Virus record (IMG/VR): IMGVR_UViG_3300020213_000236
Location: 1 to 36,867 of that record
Source of the DNA: a virus
Length of the DNA stretch: 36,867 nucleotides
Strand: one strand, 5' to 3'
A program made the translations under genes and the position numbers. Numbering within the stretch: position 1 is the stretch's first letter; each line of letters starts with the position of its first letter. Below, one piece after another: positions 31,101 through 36,867 of this stretch. Under the pieces are notes generated by a model that saw only the letters and a list, made by a program, of their open reading frames with translations, was not told where the DNA came from and did not search any database.

Positions 31101-32199
31101 CTATGCAGGAACTGTAGCGACATCATCTGCCAACGCTATTTTTAGAGGCGGTGATACGGCCGTAACATCTGGTGGATCTCAATTCGGATTCGTCGACACG
31201 CATGTATTCTCAAGCTCTGCGACAACTAGCATCTATGGATACGCTGCTATTTTCGCAACTCAAAATGCGGCCTTCACGACACCAGTTGTTTACGACTTCT
31301 TTGCGGAAACTCCTACCAAGGGGGCTTCGCATACTGTGACGAGATTTGCGAATTACGGCGGTACGGTCAGCTCCACTGGCGTCAACAATGCTTTTTTGAC
31401 AGACAACGCTTCGTATAGTTCGGACTGGATGATAAATTTTACATCGAACAGGCCGTCACTTTTTTCGGGTGACCTCACTCTCGCTGCTAGAAACTTCAAC
31501 CATCAAAAGAGCGATTCAGGAAACCTGGTTTACCATAGCGTAGCCAACCTCAGTAACACGGCAAGCTCTGGAGCCATGATCTTAGTCGGAACTGCGGGTT
31601 CGTCTGCAGGAAGCCCAGTGGTTCGTTACGAAATATCTGGCGTTCAAAACTGGGTCCAAGGCGTTGATAATGCAGATTCCGATAAATATAAAATCGTCGA
31701 AGGCACAGACATAGCAGTTGGGGCGAATACTAAGATTCAATGTACGACTGGTGGAGCTGGTCATTGCGAATCTAAGGGATCTGCTGGAACAACCGATGCT
31801 ACCGCAGGCTATTTAGGCGAAGCTGCTCGCTCTGCTGTTACGACACTTACGAACTTCACAGGAACAGCCACGTGGAAAGATTGTACAAGCATTTCTCTTG
31901 CGGCTGGTGACTGGGATGTAAATGGTGTTGGCCAGTTTGCTCTTAGTGGCGCAACTGCTTCTGGAACTTACCAAGCTGCTGTATCTGTGAACTCAGGGAC
32001 AACGACTACAGATCATGTGGATGGCGACAACGTGAATAGCGGAACTCGACCTACAGCAACCGAAAGAGCCACTCAGGTTATTCCTGGATACAGAATTAAA
32101 GTATCCTCAACGACCACTGTTTATATGAAAGTTTTTGCTACCTATTCTGCTGGAACTCCGCAGTACGTCTGCAGAATTAGCGCACGAAGGGTTCGGTAG
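28150..32199 (+). CDS. giant fibre-like protein with apparent signal peptide and internal repeats
   Basis: This is the largest gene of the window, 1349 residues. It is composed of Gly/Ser/Thr/Asn-rich beta repeats as in long tail fibres. Three copies of GIDN-type blocks (residues about 160, 613 and 1171, each ending DSDNFKI, DSDKFKI or DSDKYKI) and three related longer blocks containing KGASH or KGTNH followed by TR (about 216-330, 790-890 and 994-1105) show internal duplication. The C-terminal 120 residues (CTSISLAAGDWDVNGVGQFA) resemble fibre tip domains. Oddly it starts MMKKLLSTISIIGLVTTGVL, with a basic end and hydrophobic core like a Sec signal peptide. TAGGAG lies 6 nt before the ATG. 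Confidence 0.75.
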   Translation: MMKKLLSTISIIGLVTTGVLLAAGSSDNDYKIGTASSSANKTVTFDTGDTSNNPNIMVNDGRDISFINNQSTKFKIGNGGDLTLGGTTDTSNTHTMYGRKFNFVWNSASGGEEVSFVNSNTGGNATARIILQTSNSATAASDPFITFITNGSSNGFFAMGIDNDDSDNFKINYGTTSISGNTQIALGISPSTGSVSLPLPLTVGGTGSTPFFQSAAAIRLYDNQTLTGAAQYGLLNTATFTTAATTSMIGVYSQVQSSAGSYTTPINANFYAWAMAKGASHVMTRSINYMGDNQTVATNNCFMCDGTAFSGDWGINLQTSRANYLGGSLTVGGAIVAGSFSFGGNDFKVNAGATAAQNGSFAQGANTGSVTFSGGTGVDSARNIQAYGGSHATKAMYLEFKRNSTIDGQVDGSGAWQIGSSGSGSTQTIHGALSVNPAGNIALLHTIKGRFLTLDYDAGGANSSGLILNNDDASSAATSFAQIISNGGDAGVHVNDDAGAGTGFVFGKDSTSNNLVIGPGTFPIGSSNTITMGTGGQLTMGSNQAFVIETSPGPSSGFAYIRSNNGGLNRFLIENSSNTASSDANIIINSGGSSAGDPYLTFQVIGAQQFAIGIDNSDSDKFKISQSSVLGTSDALAIGSGGEFTIGSPTFANQPNVIKGPNANVTSTGLSLDCGSAACATAIHGARNDGVMYIGANAGVSSGPLLTLYGSTNASLPNVAKLSSGGANVSSIIMFTSAAGANIALGGGVELTDTRVHAYGDNTGNTNAAQKIFRVYGNGWGTSSATSALTMLYIDGSTNSAPTFTTAYYSGITLKALTKGTNHTITDLVGLAVEDQTETVTRFKANFSIGNNGSSPGSPGAAESGPYNIYVQPNKPSFFNGSLRVGPTSTGAGSTYPNSFIRNSATEGALYVGQDNTGASSQSLVVVTAATTGSGNAFSVFNNNGGSNADRILYVANDATIFLGKTNATAHVLTYGTHTASGNFYAGTVATSSANAIFRGGDTAVTSGGSQFGFVDTHVFSSSATTSIYGYAAIFATQNAAFTTPVVYDFFAETPTKGASHTVTRFANYGGTVSSTGVNNAFLTDNASYSSDWMINFTSNRPSLFSGDLTLAARNFNHQKSDSGNLVYHSVANLSNTASSGAMILVGTAGSSAGSPVVRYEISGVQNWVQGVDNADSDKYKIVEGTDIAVGANTKIQCTTGGAGHCESKGSAGTTDATAGYLGEAARSAVTTLTNFTGTATWKDCTSISLAAGDWDVNGVGQFALSGATASGTYQAAVSVNSGTTTTDHVDGDNVNSGTRPTATERATQVIPGYRIKVSSTTTVYMKVFATYSAGTPQYVCRISARRVR

Positions 32200-32559
32200 T
32201 TGAATTTTCTACAGATTATAGTCGGCTTCGGCTTTTCAGTCTTAGCCGCCTTGATCGGATGGTTGATAAATATTGTTTACTCACTTCGTAAGGAAGTTGG
32301 GGAGATGGGAGTAACGGTAGTTGAAAAGCTGGAGCATCATTCAAGTCTGGTTAAGGGACTTGTTGAAAAAGAAGCCCTTGAAAGCAAGCTCGCCTCCAGA
32401 CGACTCGATATACTTGATCGGGTTGGATCATCTATTACCGATGACGAGTTCTCCTCCAAGCTGGTGGCCGAGGGGGACAGCGCGATCCCTGCCACGAGAA
32501 CAATACGAAATGTGGTTGAGAGAGAAAGAGTTAGATCAAGTGGGATCAAAGAACAGTAA
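32200..32559 (+). CDS. small membrane-anchored protein with coiled coil
   Basis: The 119-residue protein has one N-terminal membrane helix (IIVGFGFSVLAALIGWLINI) and a charged helical body (EKLEHHSSLVKGLVEKEALE). It starts with TTG right after the stop of the fibre gene, with GAAGGG upstream. It precedes holin- and endolysin-like genes, so an inner spanin-like or other lysis-accessory role is possible. The basic residues after the helix (LRKE) favour a cytoplasmic body instead. Its C-terminal region overlaps a more protein-like reading in the +1 frame (see findings), so the true C-terminus may differ. Confidence 0.6.
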   Translation: MNFLQIIVGFGFSVLAALIGWLINIVYSLRKEVGEMGVTVVEKLEHHSSLVKGLVEKEALESKLASRRLDILDRVGSSITDDEFSSKLVAEGDSAIPATRTIRNVVERERVRSSGIKEQ

Positions 32560-32635
32560 TCCGTATGCAGATCCGTATACAGATTATTTGAACAAGATAG
32601 GGGGGAATCGAAAATGTCCGAAGAACAACCAGTAG
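32510..32635 (+). CDS. possible alternative-frame continuation or embedded small gene
   Basis: In the +1 frame relative to the gene at 32200, residues MWLREKELDQVGSKNSNPYA then DPYTDYLNKIGG look like real coding sequence, and they continue 76 nt past the stop of the zero-frame gene, overlapping the holin-like start by 22 nt. An ATG at 32510 could begin a 41-residue protein, but no good ribosome site is seen. The alternative is a frameshift, for example at the G run near 32471-32475, joining the two frames. Confidence 0.3.
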   Translation: MWLREKELDQVGSKNSNPYADPYTDYLNKIGGNRKCPKNNQ

Positions 32636-32841
32636 CTATGCCTACTGTCATTCAAGCAAACAAACCTGGGTATAAAAGTTCTGAGTTTTGGCTCACCGCC
32701 GCTGCAAATATTTTCGGCATGGTGATGGCTTCCGGAGCTTTCCCTGATGAATCTGGTTACGCAAAAGTTGGGGGCATGATCGTCGTGCTTCTATCAAACA
32801 TGGGTTACGTCTACGGACGAAGCCTAGTGAAGAAAGGATAA
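32614..32841 (+). CDS. holin-like small membrane protein
   Basis: The 75-residue protein has two membrane segments (FWLTAAANIFGMVMASGAF and VGGMIVVLLSNMGYVYG) joined by a short loop, an N-terminal YKSSEFWLT typical of small phage holins, and a basic C-terminus (GRSLVKKG). AGGGGGG lies before the ATG. Holins make the inner membrane permeable to the lysis enzyme or its activation. Placement before an SLT-type enzyme supports a lysis role, though some proteins of this type are not holins. Confidence 0.68.
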   Translation: MSEEQPVAMPTVIQANKPGYKSSEFWLTAAANIFGMVMASGAFPDESGYAKVGGMIVVLLSNMGYVYGRSLVKKG

Positions 32842-32845
32842 TCAC

Positions 32846-33157
32846 ATGGCACTACAACTTTCACATAGCAATGGATCTACCTCAGGCAACTACTGGAAAA
32901 TCGCCAGAGTCGATTCTGACCACCTCCTAAATAAAGTTTATGTTCGTCTCGAACTCTATGAGGATTCAGCCGCAAGAATTGCAGGCGCTGCGCCTCTATG
33001 CTCGGAGCAGATTGAATATTCTGGAAGTGATTTCTCGGATATCTCGACTGGTTCAGTTGATGCACGAGCCGCTGCTTACGTTAAGGTGAAAACTTTTTCT
33101 AGGACCGACAGCATCGGTAATGTGAATTTAGATTTCACTGGGGCAACAGACGTCTAA
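32846..33157 (+). CDS. hypothetical protein, possibly structural
   Basis: The 103-residue protein is beta-rich (NYWKIARVDSDHLLNKVYVR, AAAYVKVKTFSRTD) without a signal peptide, membrane segment or cysteine motif. Similar small proteins in phages are often called virion or fibre-associated, judging from sequence type only. AAGGATAATCAC precedes the ATG. The stop overlaps the next ATG (TAATG). Confidence 0.6.
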   Translation: MALQLSHSNGSTSGNYWKIARVDSDHLLNKVYVRLELYEDSAARIAGAAPLCSEQIEYSGSDFSDISTGSVDARAAAYVKVKTFSRTDSIGNVNLDFTGATDV

Positions 33158-33735
33158 TGAAATTCTTGCCGATCATGCTTCTAGCACTGGTCGGCTGTAA
33201 AGAGATACCGGATGCGTTAGACCTATCTCTATCAGCCGAAGAAGGAAAAGATGCGACAGCTATCTTTGAAGGCTGTGGAGTAAAAACTGACGGCTACCTT
33301 TTTTGCAGGGTATGGGAAGAATCTAGCACCGATAGAGAAATCAAAATCCATCTTCCGAAGGTCGAATGCGATAGAGATAACTGCGTAGAAATTCAGATTA
33401 TAAATCTCGATGGATCTCCAGGAATGGGCGTCGGCGTTCCTAAAGGATCGACAGAAGCTTCATTCAAACTTTCGCAAATGCTCAATTCCGATGAAGTCGA
33501 TAGAAGTCATGATGGAGAATACCGCGTCCTAGCTCGCACCTATTTCAAGGGGCCGGATGGCATTCAAAGGCAGTCTAGATTTTCTGGAGCATTCAGGCTT
33601 TGGGTTCTTAAAAAGAATTATCAGAGAGTCGTATGTAACGATCCAGAGCGCGGATGGACGAAAGATCTAAATAAGAATTGCACTGCCGAATATACCACAT
33701 CGATGAGGGCCGCTCTTTGTGGTGAGTGCAAATGA
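33157..33735 (+). CDS. lipoprotein in the lysis region
   Basis: The 192-residue protein begins MKFLPIMLLALVGC, a clear lipobox with Cys14. The mature part has several cysteines spread as CGVKTDGYLFCR, VECDRDNC and two near the C-terminus (CTAEYTTS and LCGEC), which suggests disulfides in the periplasm. It is too long for a usual outer-membrane spanin but lies directly before the transglycosylase gene and overlaps its start. Possible roles are outer membrane disruption or superinfection exclusion. The start is a TAATG overlap. The function is unproven. Confidence 0.72.
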   Translation: MKFLPIMLLALVGCKEIPDALDLSLSAEEGKDATAIFEGCGVKTDGYLFCRVWEESSTDREIKIHLPKVECDRDNCVEIQIINLDGSPGMGVGVPKGSTEASFKLSQMLNSDEVDRSHDGEYRVLARTYFKGPDGIQRQSRFSGAFRLWVLKKNYQRVVCNDPERGWTKDLNKNCTAEYTTSMRAALCGECK

Positions 33736-34469
33736 GTGGAATCTTCCTCACAAAAGAATTTTGGGTTGTGGTCGCCGGTCTCGTTACACTTCTTGGATCC
33801 GTATACGCCCACTTCCTATCCAAAAAAGCTAAGAAAGATCGGGATCAAAAAGCTGCGGATGAATCTGGCGCAAAAGGCGAAGAAGTCCAGCAAGTCGAAA
33901 CCGCTCCAGAAGTTAAAAAAATTAACGAGCAGATAAAGGTTCAAGCTATGGCAGAGGAAGTTTTTTTCAGAGATACGCCGCTAGATCCAGCTATCTGGTA
34001 TGAGTGCTGTGTCGCTGCTTATAATACGCAACTAGATCACTCTCTAGTTGCTGCCATCGTTCTCGCAGAATCGAATGGAAGTCCATTCGCGATGCGATTC
34101 GAACCTGAATGGAAGTACGGATTTAAACATGAAGAGTTTGCTAAGAAGCTAGGAAGTTCAGTCGCGACGGAGAAAATCACTCAAGCTACCTCATGGGGGC
34201 TTATGCAGGTGATGGGAACCGTGGCCCGAGAATATGGATTTATCGGGTGGTTGTCGGAACTCTGCGAAATAAAGCAGGGCCTCAAATACGGAACCATGCA
34301 CTTGAAGGCAAAGATTGCAAAGTACGGCCTTCCGGGTGGGATCTCTGCTTATAACGCAGGGTCTCCCGCAAAAACTGAGAAGGGGCTCTACGTGAATCAA
34401 GCCTACGTTGATAGAATCGTTGAGTACCAGAAGAGGTTTCTGGACGTAACAAAACCACCAATTGGATAA
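33732..34469 (+). CDS. membrane-anchored lytic transglycosylase (SLT type), probable lysis enzyme
   Basis: The enzyme cleaves peptidoglycan glycan strands. The 245-residue protein has an N-terminal membrane helix (FWVVVAGLVTLLGSVYAHFL), a Lys/Glu-rich linker (about 30-70) and an SLT domain with catalytic Glu113 in LAESNGSPFAMRFEPEW, the TSWGLMQVMGTVAREYGF block and GISAYNAGSP. The ATG at 33732 overlaps the previous stop (ATGA). The run of lysines right after the helix would favour the domain being on the cytoplasmic side, unlike classical signal-anchor-release endolysins, so its export route or a virion role is open. Confidence 0.85.
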   Translation: MSGIFLTKEFWVVVAGLVTLLGSVYAHFLSKKAKKDRDQKAADESGAKGEEVQQVETAPEVKKINEQIKVQAMAEEVFFRDTPLDPAIWYECCVAAYNTQLDHSLVAAIVLAESNGSPFAMRFEPEWKYGFKHEEFAKKLGSSVATEKITQATSWGLMQVMGTVAREYGFIGWLSELCEIKQGLKYGTMHLKAKIAKYGLPGGISAYNAGSPAKTEKGLYVNQAYVDRIVEYQKRFLDVTKPPIG

Positions 34470-34491
34470 ATGAACTAGGAGAGAAAAAACC

Positions 34492-36165
34492 ATGGCAACA
34501 GCTAGCTATAAACTACAGACGTTCGATACCACCAACAACAGACCGAAGTTGAAGGAATCGAATCTTCTGGAAATCATTCTTAAGGAAGTCGAAGTCTCTG
34601 ACATCGCCTCCCCAACAAACTATACGGCCGCAACAGACAAGATCAGCGCACACCTTGCAGGTATCGACGCCGCTCTTGCAACTGCTGGCGGCACGTCTTT
34701 TTCTGACTCCCTGTTCGCAGTCTATGATAACGGCGACGCGACAAAAATTGCGAGGCTAGAAGTTTCGGCGATAACAACCGGAACGACTCGTACCATCACC
34801 ATGCCTGATGCCAACGTGGATCTTGGAAAAGTTCTTTCCGCGATTCAAAAAGATGGATCGATAGCATACACAGCCAATCAGCCTATGGGCGGTTTCAAGC
34901 TCACTGGTCTTGCGGCTGGATCTGGCGCGGGTGACTCTGTTCGATACGAACAAGCCATTCTAGCGACTGGTGCCAACGCCTTCTCAGCGAATCAACCAAT
35001 GGGTGGATTCAAACTTACCGGCCTTGCCGCTGGTTCTGCGACTGGGGATTCGGTTCGTTATGAACAAGCTATCCTCATCACTGGCGTAAATGCTTTTACC
35101 GCTGACCAATCGATGGGCTCTAACAAGCTCACGAACTTAGCTAACGGTTCTGCCGCTGCCGATGCAGTGAATAAGGGTCAACTCGATCTTTATGTTCCTC
35201 TCACTCAAAAGGGTGCGAATAACGGCGTTGCAAGTTTGGACGGAGCTGGAAAAGTTCCTGTTTCCCAACTTCCTAACTCCATCATGGAATACCAAGGCAT
35301 GTGGAATGCCACGACGAACTCTCCTTCCTTAGCGGATGGAGCGGGTTCGGCTGGTGACGTGTATCGCGTATCGACCGCTGGTAGCCAAAACTTAGGTTCT
35401 GGATCCATCAGCTTCGATGTCAGTGACTATGTTATTTATAACGGCTCCACATGGGAAAAGGCCGACACGACCGATGCCGTTGCTTCTGTTAACGGACAAA
35501 CTGGAATTGTCGTTCTTAATACCTCGCATATCTCTGAATCTGGAAGTTTATATTTCACAGACGAACGAGCACAAGATGCGGTTGGCGGCGCCCTTCTAGA
35601 TACCGCAACGATCGATCTCAGCTACAACGATGGTTCAAACCAGATCAGTGCTGATGTTATTGCAAATAGCATTTCTGAAGTTCACCTGACCACCTCCGTC
35701 GCTGGAGCTGGACTTGCTGGCGGTAACGGAACGGCTCTTTCTGTTGGAGTTGATGGCGTCTCGACTGAAATTACTTCAGATCAAGTCGTCGTTAAATTCA
35801 CAGAATCTCTTACGAATGCTGATGGTAGCACCGCTGCGATTCGCGATTTCGTCTATCTTTCCTCAGCGGGAAATGTGATGAGAGCGCAAGCCAACGGAAG
35901 CTTCAATCTTGGAACCAAGTTCGCAGTAGCTTCGGCCGCTGTTCTAACTACGGCTTCTGGATTGTTCTACGTCAGACCTGGAGCATTGATACCTGGATTT
36001 TCTGGCCTCACGGTTGGATCACCCATGTTTATCAGTCGTTCAGCGGCGGGCGGGTTCACACAATCTCTTAGTGGTTTCGTGGCTGGCGAGCACATTGTAC
36101 AAATTGGCATAGCAAAGAGCGCAACTGTTATGGAATTTGCACCTGCGTACATCGCAGAATTCTAA
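34492..36165 (+). CDS. tail fibre protein with 38-residue repeats
   Basis: The 557-residue protein is a fibre by composition. Three tandem 38-codon repeats start at codons 127, 165 and 203, the first two with ANQPMGGFKLTGLAAGS then GDSVRYEQAIL, and the third diverged, as in many phage fibres (the L-x-N-L-A repeats). The middle (QLPNSIMEYQGMWNATTNSP) is a common fibre segment, and the C-terminus (HIVQIGIAKSATVMEF) resembles fibre ends. A GGAGAG ribosome site precedes the ATG. A candidate terminator follows at 36177. It probably forms a trimeric receptor-binding fibre. Confidence 0.85.
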   Translation: MATASYKLQTFDTTNNRPKLKESNLLEIILKEVEVSDIASPTNYTAATDKISAHLAGIDAALATAGGTSFSDSLFAVYDNGDATKIARLEVSAITTGTTRTITMPDANVDLGKVLSAIQKDGSIAYTANQPMGGFKLTGLAAGSGAGDSVRYEQAILATGANAFSANQPMGGFKLTGLAAGSATGDSVRYEQAILITGVNAFTADQSMGSNKLTNLANGSAAADAVNKGQLDLYVPLTQKGANNGVASLDGAGKVPVSQLPNSIMEYQGMWNATTNSPSLADGAGSAGDVYRVSTAGSQNLGSGSISFDVSDYVIYNGSTWEKADTTDAVASVNGQTGIVVLNTSHISESGSLYFTDERAQDAVGGALLDTATIDLSYNDGSNQISADVIANSISEVHLTTSVAGAGLAGGNGTALSVGVDGVSTEITSDQVVVKFTESLTNADGSTAAIRDFVYLSSAGNVMRAQANGSFNLGTKFAVASAAVLTTASGLFYVRPGALIPGFSGLTVGSPMFISRSAAGGFTQSLSGFVAGEHIVQIGIAKSATVMEFAPAYIAEF

Positions 36166-36176
36166 AACTTACAGTG

Positions 36177-36205
36177 GGGAAAGGGCTCGTCTTGGGCTCT
36201 TTCCC
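36177..36205 (+). terminator. candidate terminator hairpin after the fibre gene
   Basis: GGGAAAGGGC and GCTCTTTCCC form a 10-bp stem with one G-U pair and a 9-nt loop, starting 12 nt after the stop at 36165. The following bases (TGCGTTATCTT) are only weakly T-rich. It may reduce rather than stop transcription into the next gene. Confidence 0.5.
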
Positions 36206-36225
36206 TGCGTTATCTTAGGAACAAG

Positions 36226-36771
36226 ATGCGACTTAAGGCGTTCAAATCATCGACACAGCCAGAGACTAAAAGGACATCCTTTGACGTCTTCAATGGCACG
36301 GGTAGCCCTGAGGGGGTAGTTACCGGGAGCATCGGGGATTATTATCTCAAGCAAGACGCTCCTGGTGGGATATACGTCAAGCAAACTGGATCAGCTACGA
36401 ACACGGGATGGGTCACTTACGATTCTGTTCAGGCTCAATTATCTTTGACGATTGCGAACGGCCAAGCTTCGGCACTTTCTTTGTCAGGATTGCTTTACGA
36501 TTTCAATACTTACGTTGGCGTTATCATCGCCTTCAGGCTTAGAAGAAAAACAGACTCGAATACTCTTCTGGATGTTGGAGAGTTATTCCTCGCGTATAAC
36601 GACGTTGCGGCAAACTGGCGAATTCGTCAGTTCAATTCAATGGATTCAACAGGGGTCGAGTTCTCAATAACATCAGGCGGCCAAGTGCAGTATGTTTCCG
36701 ACACACTTGCGGGAACAAACTACAATGGGCAACTGAAGACGAAAGTCATTCGGTATATCGACGCTGGATAG
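36226..36771 (+). CDS. small fibre-tip-like protein sharing a module with the gene at 27208
   Basis: The 181-residue protein starts with a short fibre-type N-terminus (TGSIGDYYLKQDAPGGIYVK), a pattern found in phage fibre and collagen-like proteins. Residues 78-181 correspond in length (104) and pattern to the C-terminus of the protein at 27208: both have N-x-QAS, then a GL-x-[FY]D, an EIG- or DVG-type block and end with SGGQVQY or SSGQVQY and TLAG. It is probably a receptor-binding or trimerising tip. TTAGGA lies before the ATG. Confidence 0.7.
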   Translation: MRLKAFKSSTQPETKRTSFDVFNGTGSPEGVVTGSIGDYYLKQDAPGGIYVKQTGSATNTGWVTYDSVQAQLSLTIANGQASALSLSGLLYDFNTYVGVIIAFRLRRKTDSNTLLDVGELFLAYNDVAANWRIRQFNSMDSTGVEFSITSGGQVQYVSDTLAGTNYNGQLKTKVIRYIDAG

Positions 36772-36794
36772 TTTTCAAAAGGAGACGACATTAA

Positions 36795-36867
36795 ATGACT
36801 AAAGAAGAATTAGAAGGGATGAGCCAAACCGAGTTGGAAGCATTTTGCTATCGAGTCGGCAGAAACT
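36795..36867 (+). CDS. start of a further gene, cut by right edge
   Basis: A strong AAGGAGA ribosome site at 36779-36785 precedes an ATG at 36795. The visible 24 residues begin MTKEELEGMSQTELEAFCYR and read as a helix. It is too short to identify. Confidence 0.65.
   Translation, partial: MTKEELEGMSQTELEAFCYRVGRN

Noticed and set aside
28150-36771. CRISPR-like array from the repeated segments in fibre genes
   Set aside because: Repeats are coding, of unequal spacing and diverged at silent sites; no constant short repeat with unique spacers.

Overview
The window is a nearly complete structural half of a tailed bacteriophage (or prophage) with a contractile tail. The evidence is one long plus-strand series of packaging, head, neck, sheath, tube, tape-measure, baseplate, fibre and lysis genes, packed with 0-20 nt gaps and many ATGA, GTGA and TAATG stop/start overlaps. 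The host is probably a Gram-negative (diderm) bacterium: the phage encodes two lipobox-bearing lipoproteins, a transglycosylase-type lysis enzyme and strong Shine-Dalgarno sites. I cannot name the host or a close relative from the sequence alone. No integrase, repressor, tRNA, rRNA, CRISPR array or insertion sequence is visible, so free phage versus prophage stays open.

Layout. (1) 1-1404, minus strand: queD, queE and folE (cut by the left edge), three enzymes of the GTP to preQ0 (7-deazaguanine) pathway. In a phage this suggests 7-deazaguanine DNA modification. (2) 1405-1648: divergent control region with inverted repeats and a promoter. (3) 1649-2729: four small genes of unknown function, followed by two hairpins. 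(4) 2923-4395: a 490-residue lipoprotein with its own promoter, built like the first one. (5) 4398-6277: a run of very small, translationally coupled genes, four of them with paired CxxC motifs and one DUF3768 protein. (6) 6308-8469: a ribbon-helix-helix-like protein and the small and large terminase subunits. (7) 8470-14654: portal, Mu F-like minor head protein, XkdF-like protease, scaffold with an internal start, decoration protein and major capsid protein. (8) 14666-16742: head-tail connector, neck and tail-terminator genes. (9) 16755-21682: DUF3383-type sheath, DUF3277-type tube, tail assembly chaperone with a -1 frameshift, and tape measure. (10) 21682-27189: baseplate (Dit-like, plug, hub, Gp138-type spike, gp25-like, J-like, DUF2612-like). 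(11) 27208-32199: two fibre or spike proteins, the larger with an apparent signal peptide. (12) 32200-34469: membrane and lysis genes, a second lipoprotein and an SLT-type transglycosylase. (13) 34492-36867: more fibre proteins and the start of one further gene.

The genes fit together as a standard assembly line: terminase packages DNA through the portal into a protease-matured capsid, neck proteins join the head to a sheath/tube tail measured by the 947-residue tape protein, and the baseplate carries the fibres. The least ordinary items are a textbook T TTT TTA slippery site in a tail-chaperone overlap whose -1 frame has no start codon, two promoters sharing an identical core and helically phased upstream repeats, the internal scaffold start, a 104-residue C-terminal module shared by two fibre genes, and the signal peptide on a giant fibre.
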